From positions 1-64,000 of the forward strand of contig NZ_JACJVJ010000003.1 of the NCBI RefSeq assembly GCF_014237875.1: DNA of 64,000 nt. The letters run 5' to 3'. The stretch's first letter is position 1. The number at the start of each line of letters is the position of its first letter. Made by a program: the position numbers and the translations under genes. The notes beneath the pieces are model-generated. The model searched no databases, was not told the origin of the DNA, and was given only the letters and a program-made list of their open reading frames with translations. This DNA is from Parasphingopyxis marina. GTDB taxonomy: Bacteria; Pseudomonadota; Alphaproteobacteria; Sphingomonadales; Sphingomonadaceae. Below are positions 50,120 through 59,052 of this stretch, in pieces.

Positions 50120-51514
50120 ATGCGACCGCTTCTCTCGCTCACCTCGCTCCTCGTCCTGGCCGCCTGCGCCGTTGGGCCGGATTATGTGGAGCCGCTGCCG
50201 CCGTCTTCTGCGCAAGGCGATTTCGTCTCGCTCGGCGATGCCGTGACGACAGATGCGCCGCGCGGTGACTGGTGGCGCCTGTACGACGATCCCGTGCTCG
50301 ACGGTTTCGTGACGCAGGCGCTGGAGGAAAATACCGATATCCGCGTTGCGCTCGCCAATGTGGCCCGCGCCCGGGCCGGCCTGCGCCGCGCCGGTTCGGA
50401 TGCAGGGCCCGAGCTCGAAGCCGGGCTTGGCGGGAATTACGGGCGGTCCATTGCGCCCGACGGCGGTCTGACGTCCGAGGACTGGCAGTTTCAGGCGAGC
50501 GCCGGGGTCTCATACGAGATCGACCTCTTCGGCCGCGTATCGCGTGGCGTAGAGGCGGCGCGCGGGGATCTGGCGGCAGCCGAAGCCGATGCCCAGGCGG
50601 TGCGGATTCTCGTCGCCGCGGAAACAACGCGCGCCTATGCCGATTTCGTTGCGGCGCGCGAGCAGCTCGCCGTGGCCGAACGCATTGTCGCGCTGCTCGA
50701 CGAATCGCTCAGCCTGACACAGCGCCGCCGCGAGGTCGGGCTGGCGACGCGTTTCGATACCGCCCGGCTTGCCACTTTGCGCGACCAGCGCTCGGCGGAG
50801 GTACCGCTCTTTGCCGCCCGCCGCGATGCCGCGCTGTTCAGCCTCGCAGCGTTAACCGGCAATACGCCGGCCGGGTTTCCCGCTTCGGCGATCCCCCGGC
50901 ACGAGAGCCTGGCGTTGGACACGACCGTCCCGGTCGGCGACGGCGCGGCGCTGCTCGCCCGGCGCCCGGACGTCCGCGCCGCCGAGCGCCGCCTCGCTGC
51001 CGCGACTGCGCGCGTCGGCGTTGTGACCGCCGATCTCTTCCCGCGAATCTCGCTGGGTGCTTCGGCCGCGTCGGTCGGCGGCGATCTCGGCGATGTGCTG
51101 ACGGGCGGGCCGATCGGTTGGCTGCTCGGCGGCCTGCTCGACTGGGCGATCAATCCCGGCCGGGCAGAGGCGGAAATCGCCATCGCCAACGCCGAAGCCG
51201 ATGGGCTTCTTGCCGAATTCGACGGTGCCGTGCTGCGCGCATTGCAGGAAACCGACACCGCCTTGTCGGCCTATGGCCATTCGCTCGAACGACAAGCCGC
51301 GCTGGGCTCGGCGCTGGAGGAAGCACGCGCCGCGCTGCGCATCGCCCAGGTGCGGCAGCGAGAGGGCGATATCGGGTTGCTCGAACTGCTGGATGCGCAG
51401 CGGACCTTTGCCGATACCGAAGCCGACTATTCCGGCGCGAGGGCGGATGTCGCGTCGGCGCAGATCGACCTGTTTCTCGCGCTTGGTGGTGGCTGGGGGG
51501 ATCGCCCAGCATGA
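50120..51514 (+). CDS. RND outer-membrane efflux lipoprotein (NodT/OprM family)
   Basis: 464-residue TolC-like channel. A short lipoprotein signal ends in VLAAC, and the mature part starts AVGPDYVEP as in NodT/OprM proteins. The tandem repeats have WWRLYDDPVLDGFV and long helices. The ATG at 50120 is 8 bases after AAGGA; an ATG at 50114 is too close to it. It is the third gene of the complete RND operon and completes the tripartite pump. Confidence 0.93.
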   Translation: MRPLLSLTSLLVLAACAVGPDYVEPLPPSSAQGDFVSLGDAVTTDAPRGDWWRLYDDPVLDGFVTQALEENTDIRVALANVARARAGLRRAGSDAGPELEAGLGGNYGRSIAPDGGLTSEDWQFQASAGVSYEIDLFGRVSRGVEAARGDLAAAEADAQAVRILVAAETTRAYADFVAAREQLAVAERIVALLDESLSLTQRRREVGLATRFDTARLATLRDQRSAEVPLFAARRDAALFSLAALTGNTPAGFPASAIPRHESLALDTTVPVGDGAALLARRPDVRAAERRLAAATARVGVVTADLFPRISLGASAASVGGDLGDVLTGGPIGWLLGGLLDWAINPGRAEAEIAIANAEADGLLAEFDGAVLRALQETDTALSAYGHSLERQAALGSALEEARAALRIAQVRQREGDIGLLELLDAQRTFADTEADYSGARADVASAQIDLFLALGGGWGDRPA

Positions 51515-51515
51515 C

Positions 51516-51920
51516 CTAGGGAAGCTCGGAAATATCGACGAACATGATCCCGTTTGTCCAAAGCTGCGGCACGATTGCCCGGCGGCGAACCGGATCGTAA
51601 CCGATTGATGCCGGGTCCGGAATATTGCCAGCGATTTCGCTGACGGCTCCGGTCGTTGCGACATGCAGCAGCGCCGAACCGCGGATCGACGACACGAGAA
51701 AACCGCCGTCTTCCAATATGACGAGGCCGTCGTTGCGATCATAGGGTAGGGCTATGGTGCGCAGCAATATTCCCGATGGTGCGCGAATCTCCATTTTGGC
51801 GGCGCCGCTTGAGACGTAGACGATGTTGCCTTGGGCATCGATATGCTGTCCGGCCTTGCGAGCGAGATGTGATATTCCATGTGGCGAACGCGGCTCTCTA
51901 CCAAAACCCCAACTTTGCAA
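51516..51920 (-). pseudogene. 3' remnant of an SMP-30/lactonase-like propeller gene
   Basis: An open frame of up to 134 residues covers only the last part of a beta-propeller: GNIVYVSSGAAKMEIR, GLVILEDGGFLVSS and the typical C-terminal IGYDPVRRRAIVPQLWTNGIMFVDI. The expected first 150-200 residues are missing; upstream sequence on this strand is not in a continuous frame and soon runs into the IclR gene region. It is therefore best read as a truncated relic at the junction of the RND and IclR/TonB regions. Confidence 0.55.
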
Positions 51921-52005
51921 ATACGCTGGCGCGCGGGCCGAATCAGAATTACGCGCTCCTCTGGCGAGAGATCGTCCCGCATCACCTTGAGCTTGGGAAA
52001 CTATA

Positions 52006-52773
52006 ATGGCTGCCTCTCAAACCCGCGGATCGGGCCCCAAGCTGATCGCCCTCCTGAAACAGATCGCAGAGGTCGGGCACGCCGTCGCGTTGAAGGACAT
52101 TGCCGAAAAGGCGGACTTGCCTCCCAGTTCGGCGCATCGGCTGATGACGATCCTTGTCCAGACGGGAATGGTCGAACGCGGCGCGCACCAGACGTATCGG
52201 CCGGGACGCGAACTCTACCGGATCGCCTCGTTGCTCCGATCGCAATTCGATCTTGCCGACGTCGCGAGACCGTATCTAGAGCGCCTCTGGTCGGATTGGC
52301 AGGAAACCACCGTATTGTGCCTGTTCAACCCATCGACACTTACGGCAACAATCGTCGATGCTGTCATCACGCCGCATCCGCTTCGCTATGCCGTCGATAT
52401 CGGCCTTGAGCTTTCATTGCCCTGGGGTTCTCTCGGCCGCTCCATGCTCGCCTGTCTTGAATCATCGCAGGTCGACGAGATTTTGGGCCAAGCCACGGTC
52501 GGGCCGCTGAGCGGCCGGCCGGTGCCGCCGCGCAAGGAACTGGCAGCGGATCTCGATCGCATAAGAGAGCATGGATTTGCCGACTATAGCGATCCTGAAC
52601 ATGATGTGGCGGGCGTCGCCGCGCCGCTCACAGGCGCCGGGGGGAGGCTGGTAGGCTGTATCGGAATCACCATGCCGGTACGACGGTTTCGAGCGCATGA
52701 AGGCGCAGGAATGGGCGAAGCGGTGCGGGCGGTCACACAAGAACTATGCACGTTGCTCGAAATGCAGGGATGA
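52006..52773 (+). CDS. IclR-family transcriptional regulator
   Basis: 255-residue IclR protein. The winged helix is in residues 10-70 (ALKDIAEKADLPPSSAHRLMTIL in two stretches). The effector domain shows LPWGSLGRSMLACL and GVAAPLTGAGGRLVGCIGITMP. The ATG at 52006 is chosen. Two IclR-type 17-bp dyads lie just after its stop, in front of the TonB receptor, so it most likely controls the downstream dioxygenase operon. Confidence 0.92.
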   Translation: MAASQTRGSGPKLIALLKQIAEVGHAVALKDIAEKADLPPSSAHRLMTILVQTGMVERGAHQTYRPGRELYRIASLLRSQFDLADVARPYLERLWSDWQETTVLCLFNPSTLTATIVDAVITPHPLRYAVDIGLELSLPWGSLGRSMLACLESSQVDEILGQATVGPLSGRPVPPRKELAADLDRIREHGFADYSDPEHDVAGVAAPLTGAGGRLVGCIGITMPVRRFRAHEGAGMGEAVRAVTQELCTLLEMQG

Positions 52774-52786
52774 GAGCGCCACTATA

Positions 52787-52824
52787 ATTCCATTATACGG
52801 AATAATGATTCTGCATAATGGAAT
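52787..52824 (+). promoter_or_regulatory. Tandem IclR-type operators
   Basis: ATTCCATTATACGGAAT (52787-52803) and ATTCTGCATAATGGAAT (52808-52824) are two 17-bp dyads of the TTCC-N7-GGAA type, with starts 21 bp apart (two helical turns). They lie immediately upstream of the -35 box at 52829. Confidence 0.7.
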
Positions 52825-52828
52825 TTTC

Positions 52829-52856
52829 TTGACCTGTTGAATCCTCAACATAGTAT
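52829..52856 (+). promoter_or_regulatory. Promoter of the TonB receptor/dioxygenase operon
   Basis: TTGACC (52829-52834) and TAGTAT (52851-52856) are 16 bp apart. The spacer is itself the palindrome TGTTGAATCCTCAACA (52835-52850, 6-bp arms). The upstream placement of the IclR sites fits activation and the spacer dyad fits repression. Confidence 0.65.
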
Positions 52857-52914
52857 TTCGCTCGGACGAGCCCGCAGAGGCACGCCAGCGGAAATCATTG
52901 GAGGGGGATCTGCC

Positions 52915-55413
52915 ATGAAGTATGCAGTCTATTCACGTATTCCGGCCATAGCGTCGCACGCGACGATCGCGACGGTGCTGGCCCTGGCTAGCCATTCGGC
53001 CAACGCCCAAACGACGGGCAATGGCGAGCAGGCGGCGAACGATGATCGTGTCATTATCGTTACCGCGCAGTTTCGCGAGCAGAATCTTCAGGATACGCCG
53101 CTCGCCATTACGGCGCTGAATGCCGAAATGCTCGAGGCCCGGGGGCAGACCAACATAGCCGATGTCGGCGTAACCGCACCGAACGTTACGTTGCGCGAAG
53201 CGGCGGCAACATATGGGCCGGCTACGGTGGCTTATATTCGCGGTGTCGGCCAGCGCGACACGACCTTCGCGCTCGAACCCGGTGTCGGCATATATATTGA
53301 CGATGTCTATTTCCCGACGCTGCATGGCTCGCAGCTAGAACTCATCGATCTCGACAGGGTCGAAATCTTGCGCGGTCCGCAGGGCACCCTCGCCGGCCAG
53401 AACTCGATCGGCGGCGCGATCCGGCTCTACTCGCAGGTGCCGGACGGCGATACCGAAGGCTATGTCCAGGCGACCTATGGCAGCTACGACCGTATGGAGC
53501 TGCGCGGCGCCGTCAGCTTTCCGCTGAGCAGCAATCTGTTCGCCCGCGTTTCGGGAACGGCTGCGCGGCGCGACGGCTATATCACCCGCTACGATTTCGC
53601 CTGCACGCATCCGGGCACGGCCATTCCCAGCACTGTTACCGATGCCGACGACTGCGTTCTCGGTACCGAGGGCGGCAGGGACTATGTCGCGGGACGACTG
53701 GCGCTGCGCTGGGAGCCTTCGGACCGCGTTTCGCTCGATATCATCGCCGATATCACCGAGGATAACAGTGAAGTCGGTCCGACGACGCTCATTTTCGTCG
53801 GGCAGCCCGGCCCTCCCGGTGTCGTCGCGGCGGGTTCCGGCGGTGCGCCCGCTTATTTCCTGAACGGTGTGCCTTATGGCACTGCCGCCGGCTCGCAATT
53901 CGTATCCTATTCGCCTTACGGAAACTTCGCGCTCGATCCGTTCAGCAACAGTCCGTATATCAGTTACGAGAACTACGCCGATATCGCCCCGCGCGATGGC
54001 AGCGCGCCATGGCAGGCTCCGCTGACGGGCTCGATCGACAGTTGGGGCGTTTCGGCCAATCTCAATATTGAACTGTCGGATACTGTTTCGATCACCTCGA
54101 TCACCGGCTATCGCGAGTTCAGCGGCGATTATTCCTCAGGCGATGGCTCGCCTTTGTCGCCAACGCTTCAGGCCAATCGCGTCTTCAACGAACAGTTCAG
54201 TCAGGAAATCCGGCTCAATGCCGAGATCGCCGATATCGTGAACCTGACCGTGGGCGGCTTTTATTTCGACAAGGAAAGCCGCAACGCCTCGCGTATCACC
54301 TTGGTGCCGTTCAACTTTACCGAGGAAAATATCGTTCCTCAGGAAACGCTGGCGGTCTTTGCCAATGCCGATATCGCGATCACCGACCGGCTGAACCTGG
54401 TCTTCGGCATCCGCTACACGGATCAGGAGAAGGAGTTCCAATATGGCCGTTTCGGCGTTCCGGGCTCGGACGGCCTTCTCAACGGTTCCGGACCGCCGCC
54501 GACGGGTGCCAACGGCACCGATGGCGCGGCGCCCTTCCAGGTCGCGGGCCTGAACGGATTGGTCGGAACGTTCGAAGGCGAACGCGTCGATTATCGCGGG
54601 GCAATCCAGTATCGCTGGTCCGACGCCTTCATGACCTATGCTCAATATTCGACGGGCTTCAAAGGCGGCGGCATCAACCCGCGACCGTTCTTCGTGACAC
54701 AGGCTCTACCGCATGGTCCCGAGACGCTCGAAGCATGGGAAATCGGGTTCAAGAGCGATTTGCTCGACCGCCGGGTGCGGCTCAATGCGTCGGCCTTCTG
54801 GAACAGCTACAGCGACATCCTCGTCACGGTTTCCAACTGCCCGCTGCCCGGTCCGTTCCCGCCGGCACCGTGCGCCCTGCCGCTCAACGCCGGCGAGGCC
54901 GATGTACGCGGTTTCGAACTGGAAATGGCGGCCGAGCCCGTGGACGGTTTGCTGATCGATGCCTCGCTGGCCTATCTCGATTTCGACTACAAATCGCTGT
55001 CGCCGCAAGCGGTGGCGTCGGGTATCGGGCTCGAAGATGACGGCCAATATATTCAGCAATGGCAATGGAGTATCGGCGCGCAATATGCGATCGACCTCGG
55101 CGGCGCCGGTACGCTGACACCGCGAGTCGATATCAATTTCGAGGATGATTACGCGCGCAACGCGAACAATGTCGATGCCGCCACAGGCGGCGTCGATATG
55201 TTCGGGCAGCTTCAGAGCCGCACGCTCGTCAATGCACGGCTCACCTATCTAGAGCCGGATGAGGATTGGCAGGTGTCGCTCGAAGTCCGAAATCTGACCG
55301 ACGAACTCTATTATACGGATATTTTCGACAATCGCGGGTCGACCAACTCGATCCAGGGGCGGCCCGGTATGCCGCGCACCTGGGCGGTGACGTTCCGCTA
55401 CAATTTCGACTAG
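52915..55413 (+). CDS. TonB-dependent outer membrane receptor
   Basis: 832-residue receptor of the FecA/CirA-like type. The signal peptide ends at about residue 31 (ANAQ). The TonB-box-like DRVIIVTAQ follows, then a plug with NVTLREAAATYGPATVAYIRGVG (in parts) and RVEILRGPQGTLAGQNSIGGAIRL (in parts), and a barrel ending in the terminal FRYNFD. The ATG at 52915 follows GGAGGGGGA; an in-frame ATG at 52837 overlaps the promoter. It leads the TauD/ThDP/TauD/MFS genes and probably imports their substrate. Confidence 0.94.
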   Translation: MKYAVYSRIPAIASHATIATVLALASHSANAQTTGNGEQAANDDRVIIVTAQFREQNLQDTPLAITALNAEMLEARGQTNIADVGVTAPNVTLREAAATYGPATVAYIRGVGQRDTTFALEPGVGIYIDDVYFPTLHGSQLELIDLDRVEILRGPQGTLAGQNSIGGAIRLYSQVPDGDTEGYVQATYGSYDRMELRGAVSFPLSSNLFARVSGTAARRDGYITRYDFACTHPGTAIPSTVTDADDCVLGTEGGRDYVAGRLALRWEPSDRVSLDIIADITEDNSEVGPTTLIFVGQPGPPGVVAAGSGGAPAYFLNGVPYGTAAGSQFVSYSPYGNFALDPFSNSPYISYENYADIAPRDGSAPWQAPLTGSIDSWGVSANLNIELSDTVSITSITGYREFSGDYSSGDGSPLSPTLQANRVFNEQFSQEIRLNAEIADIVNLTVGGFYFDKESRNASRITLVPFNFTEENIVPQETLAVFANADIAITDRLNLVFGIRYTDQEKEFQYGRFGVPGSDGLLNGSGPPPTGANGTDGAAPFQVAGLNGLVGTFEGERVDYRGAIQYRWSDAFMTYAQYSTGFKGGGINPRPFFVTQALPHGPETLEAWEIGFKSDLLDRRVRLNASAFWNSYSDILVTVSNCPLPGPFPPAPCALPLNAGEADVRGFELEMAAEPVDGLLIDASLAYLDFDYKSLSPQAVASGIGLEDDGQYIQQWQWSIGAQYAIDLGGAGTLTPRVDINFEDDYARNANNVDAATGGVDMFGQLQSRTLVNARLTYLEPDEDWQVSLEVRNLTDELYYTDIFDNRGSTNSIQGRPGMPRTWAVTFRYNFD

Positions 55414-55468
55414 GTACCGCGCGCCGGGGCGACATGCGTCCTGGCCGCATGTTACAGGAGTGACCGTT

Positions 55469-56416
55469 ATGGCCAGCCTTGCGACTGCTGATTCAGCGAC
55501 CAGGACGGGTACGCTTGTCGCCGGATTGCCGATGCCTGAATTCGCGCATATCGGCGTCGAACCGATCAGCGGTGCGTGCGGCGCCGAGATATCGGGGGTC
55601 GATCTCACCAAGCCGTTGGAAGGCGCAATACTCGACGAAGTCATGAAGGCGTTCGAGCATTTCCTCGTCATTGTCTTTCGGGATCAGGATTTGACGCCCG
55701 GGCAGCACAAGGCCTTTTCGCGCCAGTTCGGCGAGATCATGGAACTGCCCCAGGCGCCGACCTATGGCGACCACCAGGATATGCAGGAGGTGCGCCGCGA
55801 GGCCGACGAGCCGGAAAATGTTGTGCCGTCCTTCGAACATTTTCACACCGACAGCCCGTTCCTGCTCCGGCCACCGCTTGGTATCGTCATGCGGGCGCTC
55901 GAAGTGCCCAAATATGGCGGGGATACGGCCTTTTCGAGTGCCTATCTCGTTTACGAAAATCTTTCGAACGGGATGAAGGAGCTGCTTGATGGCCTCCAGA
56001 TCGTCTATTCGGGCAAGCATATCTGGGCGAACAATGAAAAGCTGCCACTGGAAGAGCGGCTAAGGCTCCGGGAATCGCACGACTTTTCCGAGGACGAACT
56101 CGAAAACATCCATCCCGCTGTCCGCATCCATCCGCGCACCGGGCGCAAGGCGCTCTTCGCGACGACCGCCTATTTCCAGCGCTTCGTCGGTTGGAGCGAG
56201 GAGGAGAGCCGTGCGCTGCTCGATTATTTGCAAAGCCTTGCCCAAAGGCTGCATTATCATTGCCGGGTGAATTGGCGGAAGGACACTCTGATCGTGTGGG
56301 ACAATCGCTTCCTCCTTCACCGCGGCGTCCACGACTTCAAGTTCGAGCGGCGTCATCTCATCCGCACGACGATCATGGGCGAACGCCCCTTGGGGGTGGC
56401 GGATGCAGTTGCCTGA
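55469..56416 (+). CDS. TauD/TfdA-family Fe(II)/2-oxoglutarate dioxygenase
   Basis: 315-residue dioxygenase. The facial triad is FHTDSPF (His and Asp) and the distal His in LLHRGVHDF; the 2-oxoglutarate-binding Arg is in HLIRTTIMG. Relatives hydroxylate taurine, sulfonates, phenoxyacetates or other acids and often release an aldehyde. The ATG at 55469 has AGGAG 8 bases upstream. First enzyme after the TonB receptor in this operon; substrate not inferable. Confidence 0.93.
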   Translation: MASLATADSATRTGTLVAGLPMPEFAHIGVEPISGACGAEISGVDLTKPLEGAILDEVMKAFEHFLVIVFRDQDLTPGQHKAFSRQFGEIMELPQAPTYGDHQDMQEVRREADEPENVVPSFEHFHTDSPFLLRPPLGIVMRALEVPKYGGDTAFSSAYLVYENLSNGMKELLDGLQIVYSGKHIWANNEKLPLEERLRLRESHDFSEDELENIHPAVRIHPRTGRKALFATTAYFQRFVGWSEEESRALLDYLQSLAQRLHYHCRVNWRKDTLIVWDNRFLLHRGVHDFKFERRHLIRTTIMGERPLGVADAVA

Positions 56417-56428
56417 TTTCCCGGTATC

Positions 56429-58057
56429 ATGAAAGTTGGCGCCGCGATCGCGGAAATATTGAAGCGCGAAGGGGTCGATATCATTTTCGGCTATCCGCGC
56501 AACGCTGTGCTCGAAGCGGCGGCGGCGGAAGGCATTCGGCCGATCATCGTCCGCCAGGAGCGTACGGGGCTTCACATGGCCGACGCCCTGTCGCGGCTGA
56601 CGCGGGGCGAGAAGATGGGCGTCTTTGCCATGCAGCATGGACCGGGGACCGAGAACGCCTATGGCGGGATCGCCCAGGCCTATTCGGAATCGGTGCCGGT
56701 TCTCGTGTTGCCGCAGGGCTATGCGCGGCGGCTGGCCCATGTGCCCGACAATTACAACGCCTCGCTCTCGATGCGCGATATTACCAAGTCCGCCGAACCG
56801 ATCACCGCGGCGGGGGAAACGGTGGGCGTCCTGCGCCGCGCATTCACGGCGCTGCGTAACGGACGGCTGCGGCCGGCACTCGTCGAAATGCCGTCGGACA
56901 TTCTGGACGATGAGGTCGGTGAGCCGATCACATACGAACCGGTTGTCCGCACACGTTCGGCGCCGGACGCCGTAGCTGTGCGCGCGGCGGCGGAATTGCT
57001 CGTCGGCGCAAGACGGCCGGTCATCCATACGGGGCAGGGCGTGCACTGGGCCGAAGCCTACGAGGCGCTACAGGCCCTTGCCGAACTGCTCGCCGCGCCC
57101 GTCAGCACCAGCCTTGAAGGCAAGAGCGCATTTGACGAGACCCATCCGCTGGCGATCGGATCGGGCGGCGCGGCGATCCCCGGACAGCTGCGCCACTTCC
57201 TCGACGAGGCCGATGTCATCCTCGGCATCGGTTGCAGCTTTTCTGAAACCCCGTTCGGTGTCCGTATGCCGACCGGCAAACGGGTCATCCATGCCACGCT
57301 CGATCCGGCCGACATCAACAAATCGGTGATCGCCGAACAGGCCTTGGTCGGCGATGCGCGGTTGAGCTTGGAAATGCTGGTCGAAGCCTGCGCCGCGCTG
57401 ATCGACACGCCGCGCGATCCCGCCGCCGTGCACCGGGAGATCGCCGAGGTGGAGGCGCGCTGGATGGACGAATGGCGGCCGCTGCTCGAATCGACCGATG
57501 CCCCGCTGAGCCCCTATCATGTACTCTGGCAGCTCCAGCAGACCGTCGATGTCGCCAACACGATCATAACCCATGATGCCGGCAGCCCACGCGATCAGCT
57601 TTCGCCATTCTGGAAGACGACCGCGCCGCTCAGCTATATCGGCTGGGGAAAGACGACGCAGCTCGGCTACGGCCTCGGCCTTGCCATGGGCGCGAAGCTC
57701 GCCTGCCCCGACAGGCTTTGTATCAATGTCTGGGGCGATGCGGCGATCGGCTTTACCGGCATGGATTTCGAGACGGCGGTGCGCGAGCGCATCCCGATCC
57801 TTTCGATCCTTCTCAACAACAGCGCGATGGCGATCGAGCTCAATCAGATGCCGGTGGCGACGGAACGTTATTGTTCGACCGACATATCGGGCGATTATGC
57901 GGCCTTCGCCCGCGCGCTGGGGGGATACGGAGAGCAAGTGAGCGCGGCGGACGATATCGTCTCTGCGATCCGCCGCGGGATCGAGGCCACCGAGGCCGGA
58001 CAACCGGCGCTGATCGAGTTCATCACGGCCAAGGAAACGCGGGCATCGCGGTTGTGA
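56429..58057 (+). CDS. Thiamine-diphosphate-dependent enzyme (acetolactate synthase/benzoylformate decarboxylase-like)
   Basis: 542-residue ThDP enzyme with the usual three domains. The N-terminal PYR domain has FGYPRNAVLEAAAAEGI and the cofactor Glu in VRQERTGLHMADALSR. The central domain spans about 190-330. The PP domain has the ThDP motif GDAAIGFTGMDFETAV followed by ILLNN. Members decarboxylate or ligate 2-oxo acids (acetolactate synthase, benzoylformate decarboxylase, oxalyl-CoA decarboxylase). It lies between two TauD-like genes; its stop overlaps the next start (GTGA). It may condense or decarboxylate an oxidised product. Xsc identity is not supported. Confidence 0.9.
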   Translation: MKVGAAIAEILKREGVDIIFGYPRNAVLEAAAAEGIRPIIVRQERTGLHMADALSRLTRGEKMGVFAMQHGPGTENAYGGIAQAYSESVPVLVLPQGYARRLAHVPDNYNASLSMRDITKSAEPITAAGETVGVLRRAFTALRNGRLRPALVEMPSDILDDEVGEPITYEPVVRTRSAPDAVAVRAAAELLVGARRPVIHTGQGVHWAEAYEALQALAELLAAPVSTSLEGKSAFDETHPLAIGSGGAAIPGQLRHFLDEADVILGIGCSFSETPFGVRMPTGKRVIHATLDPADINKSVIAEQALVGDARLSLEMLVEACAALIDTPRDPAAVHREIAEVEARWMDEWRPLLESTDAPLSPYHVLWQLQQTVDVANTIITHDAGSPRDQLSPFWKTTAPLSYIGWGKTTQLGYGLGLAMGAKLACPDRLCINVWGDAAIGFTGMDFETAVRERIPILSILLNNSAMAIELNQMPVATERYCSTDISGDYAAFARALGGYGEQVSAADDIVSAIRRGIEATEAGQPALIEFITAKETRASRL

Positions 58058-59052
58058 CGGGGGCAGGCGTTCGCGACCCCGCCAATTGGCGGGGCGACGA
58101 TCGCGAGGTCGCGGGCCGGCTGACGCGAATTTTGTCGGAAGATGAAATGCGAGCGTTACGCAATCTTGCAGATTGCCATGCCGGTCGGCCAACCGACCAA
58201 ATCGCCGCGGTCGATTTTTCAGCGCCGGAAATCGGCGGGCTGATCCTGGACTTGCAGCATGCTGTTATGGATGGGGCGGGAGCGATGATTCTTAGGGGCC
58301 TCGATCCCGGTTCGATGGAAGCGGGTACTTTCGAGCGCATCTTCTGGGGACTGGGCGCACAGCTCGGTGATGGTGCGATCCAGTCGGCGGCTGGCGAACG
58401 CATCGCGCGCGTCGAGAAGCGCGAGGACAACCCCGAAGGGCGCGGCACGCTGATGGACGGCGAACTCAGGCCGCATACCGATTTGCATGAAATCCTCGCG
58501 CTGGCTTGTATCCGTGAAGCGGCTGAGGGTGGCGAATCGATGCTGGTCAGTGCCGCCGCGCTGCGTGATGCCGTGGCAAGTCGCGATCCCGAAGCGCTCG
58601 CCGCGCTCGAGCGGGGTTATTATGCCGGCATCAACGAGGCGGTCGGCGGCGCCGAGCCGGTGACGCGCGAACCGGTTCCGATCTTCAGCGAAACGCAGGG
58701 ACGGCTTAGCTGCTGGTACAACCGGTTTTTCCTGGCCGCTGCTGCCCGGGCGAGGAGGGAGGAATTTCCGGAGGCCTTTGCGCGCGCCATGGCGGTCCTC
58801 GACGAAGAGGCGATGCGGCCGGGCCTCGGCTATCGGTTCGACCTTGCGCCGGGGGACATGGTGTTCTGGCACAACTGGACCTGCCTTCATGCCCGCCAGG
58901 CGTTCAAAGACGGGGACGGACGCACGCGATTGCTGCTGCGGCTGTGGCTGAATGTCGAGTGCGGCAGGCCCGTTGATCCGCGCGTTGCGGCGCGCGCTGC
59001 GGCTATCGACGCCGATCATGCCGCTGCCTTTGCGAGAAGGCAGGTCGCGTGA
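58054..59052 (+). CDS. Second TauD/TfdA-family dioxygenase
   Basis: 332-residue Fe(II)/2-oxoglutarate-type enzyme. The metal site is RPHTDLHE and the distal His is in CLHARQAF; the Arg of RLLLRLW probably binds 2-oxoglutarate. It is more divergent than the dioxygenase at 55469 and closer to the CsiD/clavaminate-synthase-like members. The GTG start at 58054 overlaps the previous stop by 4 bases, and its own stop overlaps the MFS start the same way, so expression is tightly coupled. Confidence 0.88.
   Translation: MTGAGVRDPANWRGDDREVAGRLTRILSEDEMRALRNLADCHAGRPTDQIAAVDFSAPEIGGLILDLQHAVMDGAGAMILRGLDPGSMEAGTFERIFWGLGAQLGDGAIQSAAGERIARVEKREDNPEGRGTLMDGELRPHTDLHEILALACIREAAEGGESMLVSAAALRDAVASRDPEALAALERGYYAGINEAVGGAEPVTREPVPIFSETQGRLSCWYNRFFLAAAARARREEFPEAFARAMAVLDEEAMRPGLGYRFDLAPGDMVFWHNWTCLHARQAFKDGDGRTRLLLRLWLNVECGRPVDPRVAARAAAIDADHAAAFARRQVA

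Noticed and set aside
56429-58057. Sulfoacetaldehyde acetyltransferase (Xsc) forming a taurine pathway with the TauD-like genes
   Set aside because: The protein is shorter than Xsc, no phosphotransacetylase or sulfite exporter is nearby, and the motifs fit the general acetolactate-synthase-like group.
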